Assembly: GCF_900105115.1 (NCBI RefSeq)
Contig: NZ_FNRV01000001.1
Span: 3,581,501-3,645,500, forward strand
Reading direction: 5' to 3'
Length of the DNA: 64,000 nt
From: Pseudomonas mohnii
GTDB taxonomy: Bacteria; Pseudomonadota; Gammaproteobacteria; Pseudomonadales; Pseudomonadaceae
Positions 1-7,596 of this stretch are shown here, one piece after another. How positions within the stretch are numbered: the first letter of the stretch is position 1; every line of letters begins with the position of its first letter. Under the pieces are notes generated by a model. The model was not told the DNA's origin. It did no database searches and saw nothing but the letters and a program-made list of their open reading frames with translations. The translations under genes and the position numbers were made by a program.

Positions 1-1
1 C

Positions 2-367
2 GACATCCAGGTGTCCATGGGGTTGAGCTGGTACAACCGCAATTACGTCGGCACCCAGTTCGGTGGCAGCCTGTATTCGATGGTCGACCCATTCTTCATG
101 TTGATGCTCATGGAAAATCTCGGGCGCGACTACATCGTCTGGGACAAGGCCGCCGACATCGATTTCATCGCGCCAGGCAAAGGCACGGTGTATGCCCGTT
201 TCAACATCGACGACACCTTGCTCGACGAGATCCGTCGGCAGACCGCGGGTGGCGAAAAGTACCTGCCGCAATTGCAGGTCGATATTCACGACGGTGCTGG
301 CCATCTGGTGGCGCGCGTCGGAAAAACCCTTTACGTGCGGCTCAAGCCGCAAGCGAGACAGGCTTAA
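2..367 (+). CDS. DUF4442 (hotdog-fold, thioesterase-like) protein, 5' end cut by window
   Basis: The reading frame is already open at base 2 and ends at TAA 367, so the start lies outside the window and at least 121 residues remain. The stretch [19 protein letters not shown] followed by a hydrophobic helix ([13 protein letters not shown]) and the segment [16 protein letters not shown] are typical of DUF4442 proteins, which have a hotdog fold related to acyl-CoA thioesterases. No substrate can be assigned. It lies 3 bp before the ubiquinone hydroxylase gene and is probably co-transcribed with it. The in-window GTG at 11 and ATG at 17 fall inside the conserved domain, so neither is likely to be the real start. 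Confidence 0.75.
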   Translation, partial: DIQVSMGLSWYNRNYVGTQFGGSLYSMVDPFFMLMLMENLGRDYIVWDKAADIDFIAPGKGTVYARFNIDDTLLDEIRRQTAGGEKYLPQLQVDIHDGAGHLVARVGKTLYVRLKPQARQA

Positions 368-370
368 AGC

Positions 371-1594
371 ATGGAAATGCGCGCAGATCTGCTGATTGTC
401 GGAGCCGGAATGGTCGGCAGCGCCCTGGCGCTGGCGTTGCAGGACAGCGGGCTGGAAGTCCTGTTGCTGGACGGCAGCCCTTTGAGTGTCAAACCCTTTG
501 ACGTCCAGGCACCGTTCGAACCGCGAGTCAGCGCCTTGTCTGCCGCCAGTCAGCGGATTCTCGAGCGGCTGGGTGTGTGGGACGGCATCGTCAGTCGCCG
601 CAGCAGTCCTTATAGCGACATGCAGGTCTGGGATGGCAGTGGCACCGGGCAAATCCACTTCTCGGCCGCCAGCGTGCATGCCGAGGTACTGGGCCATATC
701 GTCGAGAACCGCGTGGTTCAGGACGCCTTGCTCGACCGTTTGCACGACTGCGACCTGGGCATGCTGGCCAACGCTCGTCTGGAACAAATGCGCCGCTCTG
801 GCGACGACTGGCTGCTGACCCTGGCCGATGGCCGTACCCTGCGCGCGCCCTTGGTGATCGCGGCGGATGGCGCCAATTCGGCGGTGCGGCGCCTGACCGG
901 TGTCGCGACGCGCGAGTGGGATTATATGCACCATGCAATCGTCACCAGTGTGCGTAGCTCAAAACCTCATCAAACGACCGCCTGGCAGCGCTTTACCGAC
1001 AATGGCCCGTTGGCGTTCCTGCCGCTGGAACGGGACGGTCAGCAGGATTGGTGTTCGATCGTCTGGTCGACCACGCCGAGCGAAGCTGAACAGCTGATGG
1101 CGCTGGATGACGAAGGCTTTTGTCGCGCACTGGAGCGGGCCTTCGAGGGCCGGCTCGGCACCGTGCTCAGCGCCGACCCGCGCCTGTGCGTACCCCTGCG
1201 TCAGCGCCATGCCAAGCGATACGTCGCTGAGGGCCTGGCGTTGATCGGCGACGCGGCCCATACCATTCACCCGTTGGCCGGGCAGGGCGTGAACCTCGGG
1301 TTTCTCGATGCCGCCGTGCTGACCGAAGTGCTGCTGCAAGCGTCGAGCCGGGGTGAGCGCCTGGCGGATGTGAAAGTGCTGAGTCGTTACGAGCGCCGGC
1401 GAATGCCTCACAACCTGGCGCTGATGGCGGCGATGGAAGGGTTTGAGCGCTTGTTCCAGGCCGATCCGTTGCCTGTGCGCTGGTTGCGTAATGCCGGGTT
1501 GAAAATGGTCGAGCAGATGCCCGAGGCCAAGGCGTTGTTCGTGCGCGAGGCCCTTGGTTTGACCGGGGACTTGCCGGCGCTGGCCAAGGCCTGA
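371..1594 (+). CDS. ubiI: UbiH/UbiI/VisC-family FAD-dependent ubiquinone-biosynthesis hydroxylase
   Basis: A 407-residue flavin monooxygenase of the UbiH/UbiF/UbiI/COQ6 family, which hydroxylates the aromatic ring of ubiquinone precursors at the inner membrane. Three family motifs are visible: the FAD-binding GAGMVG at residues 11-16, the DG motif VIAADGANS near 162-170, and the GD motif LIGDAAHTIHPLAGQGVN near 290-305. The length is normal for the family. Which ring carbon it acts on cannot be read from sequence alone. The ubiI name rests on synteny with P. aeruginosa PA5221, upstream of the iron ABC and gcv genes. It follows the DUF4442 gene by 3 bp and ends 18 bp before a perfect hairpin. 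Confidence 0.8.
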   Translation: MEMRADLLIVGAGMVGSALALALQDSGLEVLLLDGSPLSVKPFDVQAPFEPRVSALSAASQRILERLGVWDGIVSRRSSPYSDMQVWDGSGTGQIHFSAASVHAEVLGHIVENRVVQDALLDRLHDCDLGMLANARLEQMRRSGDDWLLTLADGRTLRAPLVIAADGANSAVRRLTGVATREWDYMHHAIVTSVRSSKPHQTTAWQRFTDNGPLAFLPLERDGQQDWCSIVWSTTPSEAEQLMALDDEGFCRALERAFEGRLGTVLSADPRLCVPLRQRHAKRYVAEGLALIGDAAHTIHPLAGQGVNLGFLDAAVLTEVLLQASSRGERLADVKVLSRYERRRMPHNLALMAAMEGFERLFQADPLPVRWLRNAGLKMVEQMPEAKALFVREALGLTGDLPALAKA

Positions 1595-1612
1595 GATTTT
1601 TACCGAGGCTAA

Positions 1613-1646
1613 TGGCCCCATCGCGAGCAAGCTCGCGATGGGGCCA
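1613..1646. terminator. Perfect 34-bp palindromic hairpin, REP-derived, likely stops ubiI transcription
   Basis: Sixteen bases starting TGGCCCCATCGCGAGC (1613-1628) pair exactly with 1631-1646 around an AA centre. The core TCGCGAGC is the same as in the REP elements elsewhere in the window, but the single long arm without a partner arm differs from them. It lies just after ubiI and before the Fur-box-like promoter of the iron-binding protein. There is no T-tract, so a role as terminator or mRNA 3' stabiliser is inferred. Confidence 0.5.
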
Positions 1647-1716
1647 GAACATCCACCGTGGATCCTGCGGTGCAACATCTGGTAACTCCTCCGCAAACTG
1701 TTCGATTGAGAAGCTA

Positions 1717-1735
1717 AATGTGAGTCCTTATCATT
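1717..1735. promoter_or_regulatory. Candidate Fur box upstream of the iron-binding protein gene
   Basis: AATGTGAGTCCTTATCATT matches AATGAGAATGATTATCATT, a typical Pseudomonas Fur site, at 15 of 19 positions. It lies 34 bp upstream of the ATG of a ferric-iron periplasmic binding protein, where Fur repression would be expected. The match is seen by eye; Fur control is inferred. Confidence 0.55.
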
Positions 1736-1768
1736 TGGCCTCACTTTTTCAATCGAGAGACTGCTCCC

Positions 1769-2773
1769 ATGTTGGCACCAAAGCGTCTATTGACCGCACT
1801 GGCCCTGACCCTGATAGGCAGCACCGCCGCCCAGGCTGCCGACGAGGTGGTGGTCTACTCCTCGCGTATCGATGAGCTGATCAAACCGGTGTTCGATGCC
1901 TACACCGCGAAAACCGGGGTCAAGGTGAAGTTCATCACCGACAAGGAAGCACCGCTGATGCAGCGGATCAAGGCCGAGGGCGAGAACGCCACCGCCGACC
2001 TGCTGCTGACCGTCGACGCCGGCAACCTCTGGCAAGCCGAGCAGATGGGCATCCTCCAGCCGTTCACCTCGAAAACCATCGATGCCAACATCCCGCCTCA
2101 GTACCGCGCATCGTCACACGCCTGGACCGGCCTGAGCCTGCGGGCGCGGACCATCGCCTATTCCACCGAGCGTGTGAAACCGGGTGAATTGACCACCTAC
2201 GAAGCCCTGGCCGACAAGAACTGGGAAGGTCGCCTGTGCCTGCGCACGGCGAAGAAGGTCTACAACCAGTCCCTGACCGCCACCCTGATCGAAGTGCACG
2301 GCGCCGAGAAAACCGAGAAGATCCTCAAGGGCTGGGTCAACAACCTGTCCACCGACGTGTTCTCCGACGATGTCGCGGTGCTGGAGGCCATCAACGCCGG
2401 TCAGTGCGACGTCGGCATCGTCAATACCTACTACTACGGACGTCTGCACAAACAGAAACCTGATCTGCCGGTAAAACTGTTCTGGCCGAACCAGGCGGAT
2501 CGAGGCGTGCACGTCAATCTGTCCGGCATCGGTCTGACCAGGCATGCCCCGCATCCGGAAGCCGCCAAGGCGCTGGTGGAGTGGATGACCACGCCTGAGG
2601 CACAGAAAATCTTCGCCGACGTCAACCAGGAGTTTCCGGCAAACCCCGCCGTACAGCCATCGGCTGAAGTCGCTGCCTGGGGTCAGTTCGTGGCCGATAC
2701 CTTGCCGGTGGAAGTCGCCGGCAAGCGTCAGGCCGAAGCAATTCGCATGATGGATCGCGCTGGCTGGAACTGA
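1769..2773 (+). CDS. Fe(3+) ABC transporter periplasmic binding protein (FbpA/HitA family)
   Basis: A 334-residue ferric-iron binding protein delivering Fe3+ to the permease encoded next. Residues 1-23 form a signal peptide with an AQAA cleavage region before DEVVVYSSR. The cluster NTYYYGR near residues 219-225 supplies the tandem tyrosines that coordinate iron in FbpA-type proteins. The length is typical. It corresponds to P. aeruginosa PA5217 by order. The start at 1769 has a weak GAGAG ribosome site and a Fur-box-like sequence 34 bp upstream. A 196-bp gap containing a REP-like element separates it from the permease, so the permease may depend on read-through. No ATPase gene is adjacent. 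Confidence 0.85.
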   Translation: MLAPKRLLTALALTLIGSTAAQAADEVVVYSSRIDELIKPVFDAYTAKTGVKVKFITDKEAPLMQRIKAEGENATADLLLTVDAGNLWQAEQMGILQPFTSKTIDANIPPQYRASSHAWTGLSLRARTIAYSTERVKPGELTTYEALADKNWEGRLCLRTAKKVYNQSLTATLIEVHGAEKTEKILKGWVNNLSTDVFSDDVAVLEAINAGQCDVGIVNTYYYGRLHKQKPDLPVKLFWPNQADRGVHVNLSGIGLTRHAPHPEAAKALVEWMTTPEAQKIFADVNQEFPANPAVQPSAEVAAWGQFVADTLPVEVAGKRQAEAIRMMDRAGWN

Positions 2774-2775
2774 GT

Positions 2776-2917
2776 TGTGGCGAGGGAGCATGCTCCCGCT
2801 GGGCTGCGAAGCAGCCCTGATGGCGCCAGACGGATCATGATCAAGTTGATCTGATAACCTTTGCGGCCGCTACGTCCGGGCGCTGATCGGCCGGCGAGAG
2901 CAAGCTCCCTCGCCACA
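2776..2917. repeat. REP-like inverted repeat element between iron-binding protein and permease genes
   Basis: The outer arms GTGGCGAGGGAG (about 2777-2788) and CTCCCTCGCCAC (about 2905-2916) are complementary. An internal hairpin GGGCTGCGAAGCAGCCC is also visible. It is a different subtype from the TCGCGAGC elements in the rest of the window. It may reduce expression of the downstream permease relative to the binding protein, as is common for intra-operon palindromes. Confidence 0.6.
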
Positions 2918-2969
2918 CATTGGCGCCACTGTCGAATGACGGTGGCTCCCATCATTCTAGAGATCTTCC

Positions 2970-4586
2970 TTGGCCCATCCCGCCCAACGCCGCTGGTACC
3001 CGCTGGTCTTCGCCATTGCTGCGCTGGTCCTGCTCCCCCTGAGCGTTTTGCTGCTTTCCTGGCAAACCATCGACCAGCAGATCTGGTCCCACTTGTGGGA
3101 CACGCAGATGTCACGCTTGCTGGGCAACACGGTGACGCTGGTGCTTGGCGTCGGTATCGGCGTCACGTTGCTGGGCGTGAGCCTGGCCTGGCTCACCAGC
3201 CTCTGCGAATTCCCCGGCCGGCGTTGGCTGGATTGGGCGCTGATGCTGCCGTTTGCGATTCCGGCCTATGTGCTGGCGTTCGTTTTCGTCGGGCTGCTGG
3301 ATTTCGCCGGCCCCGTGCAAACCCTGCTGCGCGAGTGGTTCGGAACGGGCATGCGCTTGCCTCGGGTGCGTTCCACGGGCGGGGTGATTCTGGTTTTGGT
3401 GCTGGTCTTTTATCCCTACGTTTATCTGCTGGCACGTACGGCGTTCCTGGCTCAGGGCAAGGGCTTGATGGAAGCGGCACGCGTCCTCGGGCAATCGCCC
3501 TGGCAGGCATTCTGGCGGGTGGCGTTGCCCATGGCGCGACCGGCCATCGGCGCGGGCGTGGCATTGGCACTGATGGAAACACTGGCGGATTTCGGCGCGG
3601 TGTCAGTGTTCAACTTCGACACCTTCACCACGGCGATCTACAAGACCTGGTACGGGTTTTTCAGCCTCTCCACCGCCACGCAACTGGCCAGCCTGTTGCT
3701 GTTGGTGGTCATGCTGGTGCTGTACGGCGAGCGTCGCGCGCGGGGCGCCAACAGGGCGAGCAATGAACGGCCACGGGTCAAGGCCTTGTATCACCTGCGA
3801 GGTTTCAAAGCGCTGCTGGCCATGAGTTGGTGTGGGCTGGTCTTTGCCTGTGCCTTCGTCATTCCGATGCTGCAATTGCTGGTGTGGTTCTGGCAGCGTG
3901 GGCGCTTCGATCTGGATGAGCGGTACGCCGGGCTGATCGTCCACACCTTGTACCTGGGCGCCATGGCAGCGCTGATCACGGTCAGTGTCGCTCTGGTGTT
4001 GGCATTCGCCCGGCGCCTGGCGCCCACCCAAGGGATCCGTGCCGGGGTCAGTCTGGCCAACCTGGGCTACGCCTTGCCCGGTTCGGTGCTGGCGGTGTCG
4101 ATCATGCTGGCGTTCAGTTACCTGGACCGCGAGCTGGTGATTCCGTTGTCCGCATGGCTGGGCGGGGCCGGCAAGCCGCTGCTGCTGGGCAGTCTGTCGG
4201 CGTTGTTGCTGGCGTATCTGGTGCGCTTCATTGCCGTGGCCTATGGGCCGCTGGAAAGCAGTCTGGCGCGTATACGGCCTTCTTTGCCCGAAGCGGCACG
4301 TAGCCTTGGCGTCAGTGGGCCGCGACTGTTTTTCAAAGTGTATCTGCCGCTGTTGCTGCCCGGCTCATTGAGCGCGGCGCTGCTGGTCTTTGTCGACGTG
4401 CTCAAGGAAATGCCCGCGACCCTGCTGATGCGCCCGTTTGGCTGGGATACGCTGGCGGTACGGATCTTTGAAATGACCAGCGAGGGTGAGTGGGCGAGGG
4501 CATCTTTACCGGCGTTGACCCTGGTATTGGTAGGGCTGCTACCGGTCATCGGATTGATACGACGTTCGGCACATCGAAACAGCTAG
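2970..4586 (+). CDS. Fe(3+) ABC transporter permease, fused two-domain (FbpB family)
   Basis: A 538-residue inner-membrane permease made of two homologous BPD_transp_1 halves, roughly residues 45-260 and 290-535. Each half has an EAA loop for contact with the ATPase: EAARVLGQSPWQAFWRVALP near residue 168 and EAARSLGVSGPRLFFKVYLP near 441. About twelve hydrophobic segments are visible, as in FbpB/SfuB proteins. The start chosen is TTG at 2970, giving the N-terminus MAHPAQRRWYPLVF before the first membrane helix; no good ATG lies nearby and the ribosome site is weak. It corresponds to PA5216. The matching ATPase must be encoded elsewhere or shared. Confidence 0.85.
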   Translation: MAHPAQRRWYPLVFAIAALVLLPLSVLLLSWQTIDQQIWSHLWDTQMSRLLGNTVTLVLGVGIGVTLLGVSLAWLTSLCEFPGRRWLDWALMLPFAIPAYVLAFVFVGLLDFAGPVQTLLREWFGTGMRLPRVRSTGGVILVLVLVFYPYVYLLARTAFLAQGKGLMEAARVLGQSPWQAFWRVALPMARPAIGAGVALALMETLADFGAVSVFNFDTFTTAIYKTWYGFFSLSTATQLASLLLLVVMLVLYGERRARGANRASNERPRVKALYHLRGFKALLAMSWCGLVFACAFVIPMLQLLVWFWQRGRFDLDERYAGLIVHTLYLGAMAALITVSVALVLAFARRLAPTQGIRAGVSLANLGYALPGSVLAVSIMLAFSYLDRELVIPLSAWLGGAGKPLLLGSLSALLLAYLVRFIAVAYGPLESSLARIRPSLPEAARSLGVSGPRLFFKVYLPLLLPGSLSAALLVFVDVLKEMPATLLMRPFGWDTLAVRIFEMTSEGEWARASLPALTLVLVGLLPVIGLIRRSAHRNS

Positions 4587-4742
4587 GTGTCAGTCCTACA
4601 CCTTGCAGCTACAATGCGCGGCATTCGGTGCGGTCCGTCTGACAGACAAGGTAGTGAAAATCGGCTGGAAGCCTTTTGTTTCAAGGCTTTCACTCAAATA
4701 GACACTCAACCGCGCCTTCGCCACGCCCGGAAGGAGAAACCC

Positions 4743-5825
4743 ATGGGACAGCGTACGCCTCTGTATGACCTTCATCTCGCTCTCGGCGCGAAGATGGTCG
4801 ATTTTGGCGGTTGGGATATGCCTCTGCATTATGGATCGCAGGTCGAGGAACACCACCAGGTGCGCCGCGATTGCGGTGTGTTCGATGTATCCCACATGAC
4901 CGTGATCGATGTCGGCGGCTCCCAGGCCAAGGCCTGGCTTCAGCATTTGCTGACCAATGACGTCGAACGTTTGCACAGCTCGGGCCGTGCCTTGTACAGC
5001 GCCATGCTCAACGAGCAAGGTGGCATCGTCGACGACATGATCGTGTATCGCCTTGACGACGGTTATCGCCTGGTGGTCAATGCCTCTACCCGCAATCAGG
5101 ATCTGGCGTGGATGCAGGCCCATCTCGACGGCTTCGATGTAAAGCTCAGCGAACGTTCCGAAATGGCGATGCTGGCCATTCAAGGTCCCCACGCCAGGCA
5201 CAAAGTGGCCGAGCTGGTGACCCAGTCCCGTGGCAACCTCATCCAGCTACTCAAACCCTTCGAAGGGCACCCCGACGGTGACTGGTTCATCGCGCGCACC
5301 GGTTATACCGGTGAAGACGGCCTGGAGATCATCTTGCCAGCCAATCAGGCGCCAGGATTCTTCAATGATCTGGTCGGCGCGGGCATTTCCCCGATTGGCC
5401 TTGGCGCTCGGGATACCTTGCGGGTCGAGGCCGGGATGAATCTTTACGGGCAGGACATCGATCTGGCGGTTTCGCCGCTGACGTCCAACATGGCCTGGAG
5501 CATCGCCTGGGAACCGGCCAGTCGCCAATTCATCGGTCGCACGGCTTTGGAAGCCGAGCAGAGCGGCGGCATACAGCACAAACTGGTCGGTCTGGTGCTC
5601 GAGGAGCGCGGGGTTTTACGCGCTCATCAAGTCGTCCGTATCGCCGATGTTGGCGAAGGGGAGATCACCAGTGGTAGTTTCTCTCCTACGCTTAGCAAGT
5701 CGATTGCACTGGCGCGCGTGCCGATGGCAACTGCCGACCGCGCAGAAGTGGAAATCCGTGGCAAGTGGTACCCGGTCCGAGTGGTCAAACCGACCTTCGT
5801 ACGCCATGGCAAAACCTTGATTTAA
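4743..5825 (+). CDS. gcvT: Glycine cleavage system T protein (aminomethyltransferase)
   Basis: A 360-residue aminomethyltransferase that takes the aminomethyl group from lipoyl-GcvH and passes the methylene to tetrahydrofolate, releasing ammonia. The start is fixed by AAGGAGAAA just before ATG 4743 and by the conserved N-terminus TPLYDLHLALGAKMVDFGGW; the frame is open further upstream to 4587 but that part is not conserved. Other family landmarks are GVFDVSHMT, RTGYTGEDGLEI, and LGARDTLRVEAGMNLYG. gcvH follows 47 bp later, so gcvT-gcvH form an operon. I looked for a glycine riboswitch in the 155 bp upstream and did not see one. Confidence 0.95.
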   Translation: MGQRTPLYDLHLALGAKMVDFGGWDMPLHYGSQVEEHHQVRRDCGVFDVSHMTVIDVGGSQAKAWLQHLLTNDVERLHSSGRALYSAMLNEQGGIVDDMIVYRLDDGYRLVVNASTRNQDLAWMQAHLDGFDVKLSERSEMAMLAIQGPHARHKVAELVTQSRGNLIQLLKPFEGHPDGDWFIARTGYTGEDGLEIILPANQAPGFFNDLVGAGISPIGLGARDTLRVEAGMNLYGQDIDLAVSPLTSNMAWSIAWEPASRQFIGRTALEAEQSGGIQHKLVGLVLEERGVLRAHQVVRIADVGEGEITSGSFSPTLSKSIALARVPMATADRAEVEIRGKWYPVRVVKPTFVRHGKTLI

Positions 5826-5872
5826 CCTATTCTGGCGGCATCGACCGCTGACAATTCCTGAGGATACAGAAC

Positions 5873-6256
5873 ATGAGCGATATCCCTGCCGACCTGCGTT
5901 TTGCCGAAAGTCACGAATGGGCACGCCTGGAAGCCGATGGCACCGTCACCGTGGGCATCAGCGATCACGCGCAGGAAGCGCTGGGTGATGTGGTGTTCGT
6001 CGAGCTGACCGAAGTCGGAAAAGTCTTTGCTGCCGGTGATCAATCCGGTGTGGTGGAATCGGTAAAAGCCGCGTCCGACATCTACTCCCCGGTTGCCGGT
6101 GAAGTGATCGCGATCAACGAAGAGCTGAGCGCCTCGCCAGAGCTGCTGAACTCCGACCCGTACGGCGCATGGATCTTCAAACTCAAGCCAGGCAACGCCG
6201 CTGACCTGGACAAGCTGCTCGACGCAGCGGGCTACAAGGCCGCCATCGGCGAGTAA
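5873..6256 (+). CDS. gcvH: Glycine cleavage system H protein
   Basis: A 127-residue lipoyl carrier that shuttles the aminomethyl intermediate between GcvP, GcvT and the L protein. The lipoylation site is Lys65 in VESVKAASD, followed by YSPVAGEV, the standard lipoyl-domain hairpin. The length matches the family. The GAGG ribosome site before ATG 5873 is adequate. It is the second gene of the gcvT-gcvH operon and ends 7 bp before a strong hairpin. The gcvP gene, usually the next gene, is displaced by an opposing aminotransferase gene. Confidence 0.95.
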   Translation: MSDIPADLRFAESHEWARLEADGTVTVGISDHAQEALGDVVFVELTEVGKVFAAGDQSGVVESVKAASDIYSPVAGEVIAINEELSASPELLNSDPYGAWIFKLKPGNAADLDKLLDAAGYKAAIGE

Positions 6257-6263
6257 GGTGCAA

Positions 6264-6297
6264 CCTCGCAGGAGCCGGCAACCCGGCTCCTGCGAGG
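6264..6297. terminator. Perfect 15-bp stem hairpin between convergent gcvH and aminotransferase genes
   Basis: CCTCGCAGGAGCCGG (6264-6278) pairs exactly with 6283-6297 around the loop CAAC. It lies between two convergent genes (ends at 6256 and 6304), so it most likely terminates both. No long T-tract follows on either strand. Confidence 0.6.
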
Positions 6298-6303
6298 GTG
6301 GAC

Positions 6304-7443
6304 TCAAGGCTTGAGCACGGCTTTGACCGCTGCCACCGAGCGTTCGACGTCCGCTTTGGTCATCGCCGTAAACATCGGCAGCGAGACAATCAAGCGTCCC
6401 ACCCGTTCGGCTGTCGGGAACATCCCCTCCTTGAAACCGCGCTCGCGGTAAAGACTCAGCAAGTGAATCGGCGGGTAGTGATAGCCGATACCGATACCCA
6501 ATGCCTGCATCTGTTCCATGAAAGTGGCTCGGGCCGGTTTGCCATCCTGGCGTTCAGGCAATACCAGCTGGAACAAATGCCAGTTACTGTTCTCGAAGTC
6601 CGCCGGAGGGAGTTGTGCCCCGTACTGCGCTTCAAAATCTTCGCCAAAGCAACTGAAGTAGTGTTTGGCCAGTTCGCGCCGATGCGCGGTGATCGCTTCG
6701 AGATGGGCGAATTGCCCCAAGCCAATGGCCGCTGCGACATCGGTCATGTTGAACTTGCCGCCCAGCACATCGACATCCAGGCCATCAAAGCCGCTGCGCG
6801 TAACGCCCTGCAAGCGGTATTTTTCTGCCAGCTTCACTTCTTCGGCATTGTTCAGCACCAGGCAGCCGCCCTCCGACGAGGTGACGTTCTTGTTTGCCTG
6901 AAAGCTGAAGGAAACGAAATCGCCGGTCGCGCCGATGCGCTGGCCTTTCCAGCTTGAGCCCAACGCTTGCGCCGCGTCTTCGATGATCCGCAGGCCATGC
7001 TTGTGTGCCAGGGCGTACAGGCGAGTCATGTCCACGGGCAAGCCAGCCAAATACACCGGGATGATGGCTTTGGTGCGTGGGGTGATCGCGGCTTCCACCT
7101 GATCCAGATCGATATTGCGGGTCACCGGGTCGATATCGGCGAACACCGGTGTGGCGCCGACTTCCAGAATGACGTTGGCGGTGGCGACCCAGGAAATCGG
7201 GGTGGTGATCACTTCGTCACCCGCTCCGATGCCGGCGATGCGCAAGGCGATTTCCATGGTGCAGGTGCCGGAGTTGAACGTGCGCACCGGGCGTCCGCCA
7301 AAGTACTCCGACAGTTGCGCTTCAAAGGCCTGAACCTTGGGGCCGCTGGTAATCCAGCCCGAACGCAGGACCTCACCGACGGCCGCGATGGTGGCTTCGT
7401 CGATAGTGGGTTTGGAGAAGGGCAGGAAAGGCAGTTGGCTCAT
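6304..7443 (-). CDS. DegT/DnrJ/EryC1/StrS (ArnB-like) PLP aminotransferase
   Basis: A 379-residue sugar-aminotransferase-family protein, close in length to ArnB. The PLP lysine is Lys185 in SFQANKNVTSSEGG, and Asp156 in IIEDAAQALGS is the expected PLP-ring partner. Members usually transaminate nucleotide-linked keto-sugars (for example UDP-4-keto-arabinose for lipid A modification), but no arn, wbp or other sugar gene is adjacent, so the substrate is unknown. The gene sits alone, antisense, between gcvH and gcvP, which are contiguous in P. aeruginosa. The GAGG ribosome site is about 11 bp before ATG 7443. Confidence 0.85.
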   Translation of the reverse strand: MSQLPFLPFSKPTIDEATIAAVGEVLRSGWITSGPKVQAFEAQLSEYFGGRPVRTFNSGTCTMEIALRIAGIGAGDEVITTPISWVATANVILEVGATPVFADIDPVTRNIDLDQVEAAITPRTKAIIPVYLAGLPVDMTRLYALAHKHGLRIIEDAAQALGSSWKGQRIGATGDFVSFSFQANKNVTSSEGGCLVLNNAEEVKLAEKYRLQGVTRSGFDGLDVDVLGGKFNMTDVAAAIGLGQFAHLEAITAHRRELAKHYFSCFGEDFEAQYGAQLPPADFENSNWHLFQLVLPERQDGKPARATFMEQMQALGIGIGYHYPPIHLLSLYRERGFKEGMFPTAERVGRLIVSLPMFTAMTKADVERSVAAVKAVLKP

Positions 7444-7596
7444 AAAACAGGGACCTCATCAGCGGATATTGGGTACGCGACGAGCATGATGATCCGTAAT
7501 GCCCGGCGGCGCCATGCTCTCCGTGTCGGCGCTGGCTGCTATGCTGGTTTGACCGTGTTGCATCGACGCTGAGCGCCAGTCCAGAGAGAGCCCGTC

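Noticed and set aside
4587..4742. Possible glycine riboswitch upstream of gcvT
   Set aside because: The 155 bp lack the paired conserved cores (GGAGAG-type and CGCCGAAGG-type segments) expected for this riboswitch. I see only a short self-complementary stretch near GGTGTCAGTCCTACACC.
4587..4742. N-terminal extension of gcvT to 4587
   Set aside because: The 52 extra codons are not like any GcvT; the strong AAGGAG and conserved start are at 4743.
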